DNA from: Jatrophihabitans sp. GAS493 | GTDB taxonomy: Bacteria > Actinomycetota > Actinomycetes > Mycobacteriales > Jatrophihabitantaceae | Reading direction: 5' to 3' | DNA length: 64,000 nucleotides | Assembly (NCBI RefSeq): GCF_900230215.1 | Contig: NZ_LT907982.1 | Location: 1,736,001 to 1,800,000 of the forward strand | Shown here: one piece after another, positions 17,428-25,595 of the stretch | How positions within the stretch are numbered: the stretch's first letter is position 1 | How the letters are laid out: each line of letters begins with the position of its first letter | Program-made: the position numbers and the translations under genes | Notes under the pieces: model-generated | What the model was told of the DNA's origin: nothing | Seen by the model: the letters and a program-made list of their open reading frames with translations, nothing else | The model's database searches: none

Positions 17428-18639
17428 ATGATCCGCAGACAGTTCAAATTGGCTACGTTGGCTGTGGGTGGCGTCGCGCTCGCCGCCTCGCTGGCAGCGT
17501 GCAGTTCCTCGGGGGCTTCGAGCGCAGGTTCGGGAAGCAGTGGGGCGACTGCGACGCCGGTGAAGATTATGGTCACGGGGACCCTGTCGAGCCCGAACCT
17601 GTCCTACCCTCAGCAGCAGTCGGGCGCTGAGGCGGCGGCCAAGGCGATCAACGCCAACGGAGGCATCGACGGCCATCCGATTCAAATCGTCGTGTGCAAT
17701 GACGGGCTGGACCCCAACAAGGCCATCGCCTGTGCACAGAAGGCCAAGGATGAGGGCGTCGTCGCGCTCGACGGCGGGATCGAGGAGTTCAGCGCCCAGA
17801 TGTGGCCGAAACTCGAGGCTTCAAACATCCCTTGGGTGGCGCCGGTCGTTATCGCCGCTGACCAGGGCACCAACAAGATGTCCTTCCCGCTCTCGGGCGG
17901 AATCACTGCGGCGTTCATGCAGACAGGCCGTCTGGCCGTCGAGAAGGGCGGCAAGAACGTCGTCATTTTCGAGCACGAGAACTCGCAGGCCAAGTTCACC
18001 GGCGACATCATTGCGCAGGGCGTGAAGTTGGCGGGGGGGACGGTCGTCAAGACCGTCATCTCGAAGCTCGGTAGCACCGACACGTCGGCCGCCGCAGCGC
18101 AGGCAATTGCGGCGCACCCGGACGCGATCGGCTGTGCTTGCAACCAGGGTGACGCGGCCCGGCTCCTGCAGAGCGTTGTCCAGGCCGGCTTCAAGGGCCC
18201 GTTTGCCGGGTCGATCTCCAGCTTCACCAACTCGGATCTGTCGTCGTTGGGCTCGGCCGCGAACCAGATCGTCGCCGGTGCGGACATGCTTGGCCCGGAT
18301 GCGCCAGCTGCGGCCCAGTGGGTCTCGGAGATGAACGCCAATGATTCCAAGGCTGAGCAGGACAACATCTCCGGTGGCGCCTGGCTGGCTGTGCATGTCG
18401 TCGCGGATCTGCTCAAGGGGCAGTCCGACCTGTCGTCCAAGAATCTGACGAGCATCCTCAACACCTCGCCGTCGATCAACATCTACGGCATGGCCGGTGA
18501 CAGCGTTACCTTCACCAAGCCCGGCCCGATTCCCGCGACGCCGCGCGTCGTGAACATGAACGCCATGTCCTATGGCGTCAAGGACGGGAAGTTCGCCGCG
18601 ACTGCGACGACGTTCACCAACCCGCTGACCGGCCAGTAG
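17428..18639 (+). CDS. ABC transporter solute-binding lipoprotein (branched-chain amino-acid/LivK type)
   Basis: 403 residues. A lipoprotein signal peptide ends in the lipobox LAAC with Cys25, followed by a Ser/Gly-rich linker. The mature part has the type I periplasmic-binding fold (VKIMVTGTLSS, A-x-x-AINANGGIDG, repeated Rossmann-like segments), as in receptors for branched-chain amino acids, amides and, in actinobacteria, many aromatic or terpenoid substrates. GAGAGGAA precedes the ATG. It should capture substrate outside the membrane. No permease or ATPase gene is nearby, so it is an orphan in this window. A regulon operator lies just upstream. Confidence 0.88.
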   Translation: MIRRQFKLATLAVGGVALAASLAACSSSGASSAGSGSSGATATPVKIMVTGTLSSPNLSYPQQQSGAEAAAKAINANGGIDGHPIQIVVCNDGLDPNKAIACAQKAKDEGVVALDGGIEEFSAQMWPKLEASNIPWVAPVVIAADQGTNKMSFPLSGGITAAFMQTGRLAVEKGGKNVVIFEHENSQAKFTGDIIAQGVKLAGGTVVKTVISKLGSTDTSAAAAQAIAAHPDAIGCACNQGDAARLLQSVVQAGFKGPFAGSISSFTNSDLSSLGSAANQIVAGADMLGPDAPAAAQWVSEMNANDSKAEQDNISGGAWLAVHVVADLLKGQSDLSSKNLTSILNTSPSINIYGMAGDSVTFTKPGPIPATPRVVNMNAMSYGVKDGKFAATATTFTNPLTGQ

Positions 18640-18656
18640 CCTCAACAGCCCGGCAC

Positions 18657-18689
18657 GGCCGGATCGGCGTCTTCACTGCCGATCCGGCC
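18657..18689 (+). terminator. hairpin terminator after the solute-binding gene
   Basis: Inverted repeat GGCCGGATCGGC / GCCGATCCGGCC with a 9-base loop, 18 bases after the stop. There is no T-run, as is common in high-GC actinobacteria. Confidence 0.75.
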
Positions 18690-19001
18690 ATGCTGCGTGT
18701 GACGACCGTTGGTGCGGGGATGAGTATCGCTCGACGTGGGCGGTCCAGGACCGTACCGATGCCGGGCATCGGTACGGTCCGAATAGTGACGAGTCGGCCG
18801 AGATCAACGGCTTAAGCGGGAGAACGCGGAGCCGCGGGAAGCGCGCCGAAATGCGTGGGGCCGGGACGATCTGCGCAGTCCGGGGTTGAGTCGAAGCGTG
18901 ATTGTCGATGGCATTGTGGCGTCGCGCTCGGACTGGTTCGGGGATCGGCCGACGCACGAATGGCGGAGCCCAGCCGGGTTAGGTTGCAGGGACCCGCTGG
19001 C
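18690..19001. other. no gene seen
   Basis: About 310 bases between the terminator and the stop of the minus-strand gene. Short open frames exist on both strands but none has a ribosome site or recognisable text. Confidence 0.5.
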
Positions 19002-19967
19002 TCAGTACGGATCCGGCAGTCCGGCGTCCCGTACTGCGACGGGCTCGCGAGTGGACACCTGAGTGACCTGCTCGAGTATTCCGAACCCGGTCACCCCGGA
19101 TCGCACGAAGTCGAACGGGGTGAAGGCGCGCCGCACCCAACCGTCGCCGTCTTCGCTGGGCCGTACCAGGGCGAGGTGCTGATCCGGGCTGCGCAACCCG
19201 CCGAGCACGGTGACGTCTGTCCGTCCGCGCAGCTGGCAGATCATGCGTTGCGGAGCACTGCGCTCAGCTCCTGCGGTACGTAGGGCCGACACCGCCAACA
19301 AGGCAATATCGGTCTGCGCCTGCAGTGCCGCTGCCCCGGTGTGTCCGCCGGCTCCGTTGGATCCAGCGGAGCCATCGGCTGTGTCGGGACAGGCTACGAG
19401 CATTGCCGACCCGTCCTGAAACGCGGCTTGCAGCCGGACACCGGCCTGGTTGGTTGAAGCGCCGAAGTCCCCGGGTTCTATCCATGCCTGCCCGCTGATC
19501 GCATAGACGACACTGCCAGGCGCGAACGATCCGGTGACGCGGTAGTTCCGGGAACCCTGCAACACGTTCTCTGAGGAATCGCCCATTCGTGGGACGGGCT
19601 GGGAGTTGGGCTCCAGTGTCAGGTCCGCCGTGAGCGGAACACGGAATTGCACCTCTGCGTCGCCATCACGCCGATGCTCCGCGCAGGAAAGGTCCTCCGC
19701 GGTGTGGGCCATCAGCTTGATGTGCTGGGTGGCTCCTTCGACGGACCAGCTGATATCGGGGCGGTGTCTTGCAGGCGCGATATCCGCGTCGTACCACAAG
19801 GTCACCCCGTCCGCGATGAACACCACGATCCGCGCGAGCGACGCGCGGGGGCCCCCTGAAAATGTCAGGGCGATGATCGCTCCGGACTGGTCATCCATCA
19901 GGACCAGATCAAGCGCGCCGCTCCCGGGCTCTATGTCTGTCGAGCTACTGATTTCAGCGGCACTCAA
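19002..19967 (-). CDS. hypothetical protein, possible diverged lipocalin-like paralogue
   Basis: 321 residues, TTG start at 19967 with GAGGAG five bases upstream. I do not recognise it firmly. Its middle segment (YRVTGSFAPGSVVYAISG then EPGDFG) follows the layout G-x-V-x-G-x-x-Y-x-V-x-G of the lipocalin-like proteins at 1804 and 16073, but the R-D-x-x-W-G hallmark is replaced by E-P-G-D-F-G. A Gly/Ser/Ala-rich stretch (DGSAGSNGAGGHTG) lies near residue 200. It is divergent from the Rieske oxygenase gene across an operator site. Relation to the family is inference. Confidence 0.6.
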   Translation of the reverse strand: MSAAEISSSTDIEPGSGALDLVLMDDQSGAIIALTFSGGPRASLARIVVFIADGVTLWYDADIAPARHRPDISWSVEGATQHIKLMAHTAEDLSCAEHRRDGDAEVQFRVPLTADLTLEPNSQPVPRMGDSSENVLQGSRNYRVTGSFAPGSVVYAISGQAWIEPGDFGASTNQAGVRLQAAFQDGSAMLVACPDTADGSAGSNGAGGHTGAAALQAQTDIALLAVSALRTAGAERSAPQRMICQLRGRTDVTVLGGLRSPDQHLALVRPSEDGDGWVRRAFTPFDFVRSGVTGFGILEQVTQVSTREPVAVRDAGLPDPY

Positions 19968-20040
19968 TGCGACTCCTCGGTAAATTTAACGGGTGTGGGC
20001 GTGCGGCATGTTGACGCGCGCCCCGATCTAGCTCATGATA

Positions 20041-20058
20041 GCCAACTATACAGTTGGT
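20041..20058. promoter_or_regulatory. candidate regulon operator (GCCAACT-N4-AGTTGGT)
   Basis: GCCAACTATACAGTTGGT, six of seven arm positions paired. It sits between the divergent hypothetical gene (19967) and the Rieske gene (20084), 25 bases from the latter. Confidence 0.65.
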
Positions 20059-20083
20059 AAAAAGCTAGAGTATGGAGATTGAG

Positions 20084-21163
20084 ATGAAAGATTGGCCCTA
20101 CGAGGTCTTCCCGACCGGGTGGTACCAGATCGGGTTCTCGGCCGAGCTTGCGCCTGGAGACGTGCGCGCGGTCAAATACTTCGATCAAGACCTGGTGCTG
20201 TTCCGGACTGAGGATGGCGAGGTCTCGCTGCTTGATGCGTACTGCCAGCATCTGGGGGCCCATCTCGGCCACGGCGGGAAGGTCAAGGGTGACTGCATCG
20301 AGTGCCCGTTCCACGCATGGCAGTGGAAGGCCGATGGCTCGCTCCACGACATTCCCTATGCACCGAAAGCCAAGCGCAAAGTTGGCCTAGAGCGGCTGCA
20401 CACCCGTGAGGTGCAGGGCCTGCTCCTCGCCTGGTACGACGGCTACGGCCGCGCACCGTTCTGGGAGTGGCCCGGTATCCCGGAGTTCGGGGACCAGGTC
20501 AACAACTACCCGATCTACCCCTACGGTGCCGACCACGTCGGCATCCGCAAGATCGTTGTACAGTCGCCGATCGAGAACACCCCGGACTACTTCCACTTCC
20601 CCGTGGTCCACGGAGCCGGGCAGCCCGGCCGCCCGCTGCTCTGGGCGGAAGACGAGCACTACTTGCGTACCCGGATGGGCTACTGGTTCGGCTATGGCAA
20701 GGAGGCGACCTGGCTGACGCCCAACGGCCCAGTAGATGGTGAGACCGAGACCGAAGCCTGGGGCTTGGGCCTTTCGCTGGCTCGGTTCCACATCGATGAC
20801 TTCATTACCAATCAGCTCACCGCAACCACCCCGGTGGATCAGGAACATTCCCAGATCTTCTGCACCATGACCGTGTCGCGTGAGCCCGGTGCGAGTCTCG
20901 ACGACCCGCCAACCGGGCGAGCCGAGAACATGCTCCGTTTCCAGGACGCGCAGATCCGACGGGACTTCGCGATCTGGGAGAACCAGCGCTATATCGAGCA
21001 CCCCCCGTTCGCGGGCGGCGAGGAGCTCTACTATTCGCGATTCCGCAGATGGTCCAAGCAGTTCTACTTCGACCGGCCATACAGTGCCGGCGAGACCATC
21101 GAGGGTGACCTGCGTAAAGCTGACGAATGGGTGACGCCGACGTACGACCACAATCCAGTGTAA
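20084..21163 (+). CDS. Rieske non-heme iron oxygenase, terminal oxygenase component (KshA-like)
   Basis: 359 residues. The Rieske [2Fe-2S] ligands are Cys54-x-His56 and Cys74-x2-His77, and the mononuclear iron site is in NTPDYFHFPVVHG (D-x2-H-x4-H). The overall form (short Rieske domain, then a long catalytic domain with no beta subunit gene) resembles KshA 3-ketosteroid 9-alpha-hydroxylase and related hydroxylases or demethylases. I prefer the ATG at 20084 (GGAG six bases upstream) to the ATG at 20072, which has none. No matching reductase gene is in the window. Regulon operator 25 bases upstream. Confidence 0.85.
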   Translation: MKDWPYEVFPTGWYQIGFSAELAPGDVRAVKYFDQDLVLFRTEDGEVSLLDAYCQHLGAHLGHGGKVKGDCIECPFHAWQWKADGSLHDIPYAPKAKRKVGLERLHTREVQGLLLAWYDGYGRAPFWEWPGIPEFGDQVNNYPIYPYGADHVGIRKIVVQSPIENTPDYFHFPVVHGAGQPGRPLLWAEDEHYLRTRMGYWFGYGKEATWLTPNGPVDGETETEAWGLGLSLARFHIDDFITNQLTATTPVDQEHSQIFCTMTVSREPGASLDDPPTGRAENMLRFQDAQIRRDFAIWENQRYIEHPPFAGGEELYYSRFRRWSKQFYFDRPYSAGETIEGDLRKADEWVTPTYDHNPV

Positions 21164-21983
21164 TTAGTGGAGGAACTCGCCCCACGAGATTGGTGCGGGT
21201 TGCAGCAGATCGGCGTTGGTGAGGCGGTGAACGGCGTGGCGGCGCCGGAACCGGCAATTACTCCCTCTGGGTGATTTCAGCGGGCCGCTACCGACACCGA
21301 CACGGGTTGGCGGCGCTCCTGGCTACCCTGAGGGGAAGAGGTTGACGACGGTGCCATCGCCGCCATGGCGCTCGATTTCTGCAGACAGCGGACAGGGTAA
21401 TCGAATTGTGGCGGCAGTGGTGGGGCACCGCTAAGACTGTGAAGGTTCCGGCAGCAGTCGAACTCATCTTTCGGATGATCTTCCCGTTGGCGTTGCATGC
21501 GCTCAACAGTGTCACCGTTGCGATGGATCTCTCGGATCGAACGCCCTGGGTCGCCACAGATTTATCCGGATCACGTTCGAACATGCTCTCACTGCACACT
21601 GGGACTTGCTCACCCACGATGGCGAGCAGCAGGTGCGTCTTGAACTTCAAAGCGAAGCGCACAGGCGTACGGCAGTGTTCCACAGAGGCCTCGGCTCGCT
21701 CCAGGATTACGCCGCGATGGTCGGTGACAAGCGCACGACGAGCAGTTCGAGCGTCTTAACGCCTGCGCTCGGTTTACCGACTGTCCTCAGCTGTCTTTCG
21801 CCGTCTACCGCAATTTAAACGGAGCCGCGCACCCCTCCTGCGGGACGGTCATGGCTCATCTCCCCGGTTCCTTGACCGCACTTGGTGAGGGAGGTGGCCC
21901 GTTCGAGGCGGGCCAGAGTGGGCTTTCACAGTCGAAGCGGAGACTTCGGCGTGTGACTGGTAACGATCGGGTGCGACACTGCG
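21164..21983. other. gene-poor stretch with possible decayed coding remnants
   Basis: Some 820 bases without a convincing gene. Near 21561-21740 one plus frame reads protein-like (HWDLLTHDGEQQVRLELQ, HRGLGSLQDYAAMVGDKR), and another frame continues in a similar vein from about 21738 (HDEQFERLNACARFTDC). That would fit a frameshifted remnant, but I recognise no family and cannot exclude chance. Confidence 0.35.
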
Positions 21984-22754
21984 ATGGTGTCAGAACGTGT
22001 TTTGCTTCAGGGCTCACCGGTTCCGCGGATTGTGATGGCGGCCTACTTCGGCGCGATCGGCATCATCGGCGGCATCGCCGGCGCGCTCCACTCCGACAAT
22101 GCCTTGAAGTGGATCGCCAGCATCGCGCTACTGATAGCGGGCGTTGCGGCCTCGATCAGGATCTTGGCCGCGGGATTCATCGTCTCCGATTCGGGTGTGC
22201 GGGTACGTGCAGTGTGGCGCACATGGACTGTGCCCTGGGCCGAGGTCTATCACATCTCGATTGAGCCGATGTCGTCCCATTCGTTGACCGGTCCGATTGG
22301 CAGCCTCCAACTCACCACTACTGCTGGCCAGCGCTTGCGCAGCCAAGCGATCACCGCGCCGAAGCCGACCTCGCCACAACTTGTCGCGGCGTTGGCGAGC
22401 CTTGAAGACGCGCGGCAGAGCTGGGAGATAGCTCACCCCGGTGCGGTCGCGCCAACTCTTGTGCATGGTCGCTCGCCACGCGTGCAGTTCACGGTGTTGT
22501 GGTATCCGGGAACAGCCGAACCTCCATCGGATGAACTGTGGGTGGCGATCTCGATGCGGGTTCTGCCGGGCGAGGCTACCCTCCACCTAGCAGTCGGCTA
22601 TACCGAACGCCTCCAGCAAGGCAGCCTCCGCGACGCCACCGCGAACCCCAATGCCGGTGACGTGACGTTTCACGTTCACACCGACAGCGGAGTCGACGGG
22701 CGCGTGCGCACGACACGCGCCGACGCACGCCTGATCGCACACGAACTTGACTGA
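21984..22754 (+). CDS. membrane protein with bacterial PH-like domain
   Basis: 256 residues. Two hydrophobic segments near the N-terminus (about residues 12-30 and 38-60) form a hairpin, followed by a soluble part beginning FIVSDSGVRVRAVWRTWTVPWAEV. That is the pattern of bPH_2/YdbS-type domains, where the tryptophan-rich strand after a membrane hairpin is typical. The rest has no motif I know. No ribosome site is evident before the ATG at 21984, and there are no close neighbours. Function unknown; likely an inner-membrane protein. Confidence 0.6.
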   Translation: MVSERVLLQGSPVPRIVMAAYFGAIGIIGGIAGALHSDNALKWIASIALLIAGVAASIRILAAGFIVSDSGVRVRAVWRTWTVPWAEVYHISIEPMSSHSLTGPIGSLQLTTTAGQRLRSQAITAPKPTSPQLVAALASLEDARQSWEIAHPGAVAPTLVHGRSPRVQFTVLWYPGTAEPPSDELWVAISMRVLPGEATLHLAVGYTERLQQGSLRDATANPNAGDVTFHVHTDSGVDGRVRTTRADARLIAHELD

Positions 22755-23191
22755 CCCTGGCAGCCTTCGATGGATATTCGTTGAACCGTACTGGGCAAGG
22801 AGAGGTGCGCGAGAAGCGACCGCGAGTGATCGACGATGCCCCCGAGATGTCCCCGCACCGCTCAGAACAGGTCGGACTGCCCACTCTCAACCAATACCCA
22901 TTCGCAATGAAACACTGGGGAGGGCGGCGAACCGGGCCGCCGGATGGGACTCGTAATAGGGTTGTCTGGAGTCCCATTCTCCGAGGCGGCTCCACAGAGG
23001 CCCCGTATTTGGTGGCCTAGAAGCACCTGGCATCTATTCGCCCGGCTCGCACTATTCGGGGAGTGTCACAAGCTGTCACACTTGCCCGGTCGCTGGGTCG
23101 TGCGCACCACCACTGGCGCGCGCGGCTCACGAGCGAACGGAGGGAGCGAGCGGGGCACCACTCGCTCCAGCAGATACGGAATGGGCAGCTC
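22755..23191. other. no gene seen
   Basis: About 440 bases. Overlapping short frames on both strands lack ribosome sites and family resemblance. The stretch before 23192 should contain the promoter of the small membrane protein. Confidence 0.45.
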
Positions 23192-23614
23192 ATGAATGAA
23201 ATTCCAACAAGGGACCATCCTGGCGATTCCTGGCGTGAGTTTTTCCGCCGGGGGGCGCTCAATCGGGTGGCACTTTCGTTAGGTCTATTGGTCGTTGTCG
23301 AAATTTCAGTGCTGACACCCACGGCTCGCGCGCAATCTGATCTAGCGGGCGCTGGGCTATCGGCCTACTTGGTTCCTGTAGTCATTGGTGAAGGCTTCTA
23401 CGTTCTACGCAACTCCGAGCGATTCAGACTACTAGCAAACGTGCTCATTTCGATTGTGGCCATTCAGCAGGGGGCCGCATCGGCGTACGAGGTCTTACGG
23501 AATGGGATGAATTCGACGGACGTGCACTCCTCGGTACAGGCTGCAATTATCATTTTTACCGCACTGACCATGGACCTTGCCCAGATTCTGCTTCACCGGG
23601 TTAGGCGCACGTAG
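23192..23614 (+). CDS. small membrane protein, function unknown
   Basis: 140 residues with three or four hydrophobic segments (about 27-45, 55-70, 80-95 and 112-132). The frame is open upstream to 23063, but that part is Arg/His-rich and unlike a protein N-terminus; the ATG at 23192 gives a hydrophilic cap before the first membrane segment. Codon choice is less GC-biased than in the catabolic genes. No family recognised and no operon partner. Confidence 0.5.
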   Translation: MNEIPTRDHPGDSWREFFRRGALNRVALSLGLLVVVEISVLTPTARAQSDLAGAGLSAYLVPVVIGEGFYVLRNSERFRLLANVLISIVAIQQGAASAYEVLRNGMNSTDVHSSVQAAIIIFTALTMDLAQILLHRVRRT

Positions 23615-24101
23615 GTACGACGCCAGACCAAGCTAGCCCTGACGTGGCGCTTCACAGTTGACGGCGTAGTCGGGTTTCGAGCGGCTGGTCACGGAAGTGG
23701 TCGGGCGAGGGTCTCGACCGTCTCGTCTAAATCGCTTCGAAGGGTGGGATGCCAGGTGACTGATATGTCCCGCCTCATGGAGGATCAGTCGATCGCCAAA
23801 GGTCACGGCCACCCGGCGACCGTTGATGCGGCGCCGGTGCCACCAATCTGCGGATAGTCGTGCGCGACGAATGCTGCAAGCAGATTCGGCTGGGCATAGA
23901 CGCAGTGAAGTCCCTCGACGCGGACCTTCTGGCCGGACCCCGTGAATTGATCAGCATCGCCGGGAAACCTGGTGGTGTCGCATCTTTTCAATCGCCCGCT
24001 TCGCGATCTCAACGTTCCCGCCAACCGTCTCACCTTGGAATGACGATCATCGTGGGACAGGCGATGGTGTTGGGATCATTGCCGGGGTGCGGTGCTCCGG
24101 A
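23615..24101. other. no intact gene seen
   Basis: About 490 bases. On the minus strand two frames carry fragments (GDADQFTGSGQKVRVEGLH..., then RRINGRRVAVTFGDRLILHEAGH) vaguely like the C-terminal region of an IS-type transposase broken by a frameshift. The match is too loose to call a pseudogene. Confidence 0.35.
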
Positions 24102-24509
24102 CTATTTGGTCACACGAAGACGCCGGAACTCACCGCCGTGCAATTCCACGGCGGTGAGCGCAACCGCCGAAACGGCGATCAGGATCCGGGTAACTACAAC
24201 GCCTCCCGGCGAAAGCGCTGCCCAGACTAAGCCAACCGCCCGACTGCCGACCGGAACGGAAACTACGGTTATCAGCACCATCAGCACTCGACCAACCAAG
24301 GTGCCCCAGGTGGTGCTACACAACACCTGATGCGCGATCGCAGCTGAACAGACGGTCGCGAACGTAAGTATCGCCAAGAAGAGGGCGAGCCATCCAGGCG
24401 CGGAGAAGCTCCAGACCACAACGTCACGATTCAGCACCGCGAAGAAGACGAACGGGATGCACCCCAGCACGCACGCGGCCGTCGTCCGTGCAATCCTCAA
24501 GCCCAGCAT
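24102..24509 (-). CDS. small membrane protein, function unknown
   Basis: 135 residues, ATG at 24509, with four strongly hydrophobic segments (about 10-28, 35-60, 75-92 and 98-118) and a short basic C-terminal tail. No motif recognised. It stands alone between gene-poor stretches, upstream (in map order) of the mycofactocin cluster and on the same strand as mftR but about 200 bases beyond mftR's stop. Confidence 0.5.
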   Translation of the reverse strand: MLGLRIARTTAACVLGCIPFVFFAVLNRDVVVWSFSAPGWLALFLAILTFATVCSAAIAHQVLCSTTWGTLVGRVLMVLITVVSVPVGSRAVGLVWAALSPGGVVVTRILIAVSAVALTAVELHGGEFRRLRVTK

Positions 24510-24711
24510 GACGGCAGCGTCTCACGAGGTTGGACGCGGTGCACGACGAACACTGCGAGGAAGCCGACATCGGATATCCATATCCGAGTCCTGCCTCGCC
24601 ACTGTCCGACGGGAGTATCGCGAATCAGCACAGCGATCCCACTCTCGATTGCGCTCGGCGCTACCTACGACCGTAGCGACGACGAAGTTCGTGCCGACGG
24701 CGGTGGGCAGC

Positions 24712-25365
24712 TCAGGTCTGCGGGGCCGGTGGGCGGGCGAAGCCGTCGGCGAGGGCTTGCAGGGCCTCGTCGAGGTAGAGCGTCAGGTCGTTGTCGGCTC
24801 GGGTGACCCAGAGATCGTAGGCCGCCCGGCAGGCGGCGAGGGTGGTGCGTCCGATGGCCAGCGGGTAGAGCGAGTCGGCCGGCAGCCCGGTGCGCGCGGC
24901 GGCGTAGTCGCTGACGGCTCGCTCCCAGGCGTCGTAGTGCGGGGCGGCGCTGGCCTGGAGGGCGGGTATGGAACCGATCAGGTTCATTCGGGCTCGCAGT
25001 TCGGGGACGTCTTCGGCCCGGTACTGGTTGACGCCGACCACAACCTGGCGGATTCCGTCCATCACCGACACCTCCCCGCCGAGCGCGGCGAAGGCGGCGC
25101 GCAGGGACTCGACCTCGGTGTCGAAATCGCTCCAAAGCACCGCGCTCTTGGAGTCGAAGTAGCGGAAGAAGGTGCGACGGTTGACGTGGGCGGCGTCGGC
25201 GATGTCGTCGACGGTGGTGTTGTCGAAGCCGCGTTCAGTGAACAGTTGCAGGGCGATGAGTTCCAGTTCGCGGCGACTGGTGGCCGGTGGGCGACCGCGT
25301 CGGGCCGCGCGATCGCCCGGCGGTCGGTCGCTGGATTCGCCGCTCGGAACCCTTGTATTCGTCAC
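24712..25365 (-). CDS. mftR: TetR-family regulator of mycofactocin cluster, MftR
   Basis: 217 residues. The N-terminal helix-turn-helix (ALQLFTERGFDNTTVDDIADAAHVNRRTFFRYFDSKSAVL, about residues 40-76) with the R-R-T-F-F-R-Y-F recognition helix is characteristic of MftR and its close relatives. It is transcribed divergently from mftA, the usual place for mftR. The start is GTG at 25365, inside one of two matching palindromes, which suggests autorepression. MftR of mycobacteria is known to respond to long-chain acyl-CoA; whether this one does is not visible. Confidence 0.88.
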   Translation of the reverse strand: MTNTRVPSGESSDRPPGDRAARRGRPPATSRRELELIALQLFTERGFDNTTVDDIADAAHVNRRTFFRYFDSKSAVLWSDFDTEVESLRAAFAALGGEVSVMDGIRQVVVGVNQYRAEDVPELRARMNLIGSIPALQASAAPHYDAWERAVSDYAAARTGLPADSLYPLAIGRTTLAACRAAYDLWVTRADNDLTLYLDEALQALADGFARPPAPQT

Positions 25366-25374
25366 GCGGTGACG
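25360..25374. promoter_or_regulatory. candidate MftR operator 1
   Basis: CGTCACGCGGTGACG: perfect 6-bp arms around GCG, covering the mftR GTG start codon. Its centre is 33 bases (about three helical turns) from that of operator 2. Confidence 0.6.
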
Positions 25375-25392
25375 ATAACGTATCCGCTATTC

Positions 25393-25407
25393 CGTCATCG
25401 AGTGACG
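25393..25407. promoter_or_regulatory. candidate MftR operator 2
   Basis: CGTCATCGAGTGACG: the same pattern as operator 1 with one arm mismatch, between mftR and mftA and 45 bases before the mftA start. Confidence 0.6.
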
Positions 25408-25451
25408 AATACTGAGTTCGCACCGATCCGATGTTGAGAAGGAGAACCGAG

Positions 25452-25595
25452 ATGAACGCCACCCCCGCTGCCACCGTCACCCCCGTTGTCGAACAGGCCG
25501 AGTCCGCCACCCCGATCGAGCCGGCGCCGGAGGTGTTGGTCGAGGAGCTGTTGGTGGAGGAGGTCTCGATCGACGGCATGTGCGGTGTCTACTAG
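25452..25595 (+). CDS. mftA: mycofactocin precursor peptide MftA
   Basis: 47-residue ribosomal precursor of mycofactocin, too short for most gene finders. The C-terminus reads EELLVEEVSIDGMCGVY; IDGMCGVY is the conserved core, and the terminal Val46-Tyr47 is the pair that MftC decarboxylates and cross-links and MftE releases. The leader is acidic (several Glu before the core), as expected for binding MftB. AAGGAGA stands eight bases before the ATG. It is first gene of the biosynthetic operon, overlapping mftB by 11 bases. Confidence 0.95.
   Translation: MNATPAATVTPVVEQAESATPIEPAPEVLVEELLVEEVSIDGMCGVY

Noticed and set aside
6508-20058. Reading the repeats as KstR steroid-regulator boxes
   Set aside because: KstR boxes have AAC and GTT separated by two bases; here the spacing is six and the outer C/G bases are fixed, so it is a different operator.
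23640-23900. Transposase remnant
   Set aside because: Text such as INGRRVAVTFGDRLILHEAGH recalls the end of some transposases, but it is short, frameshifted and without terminal repeats.
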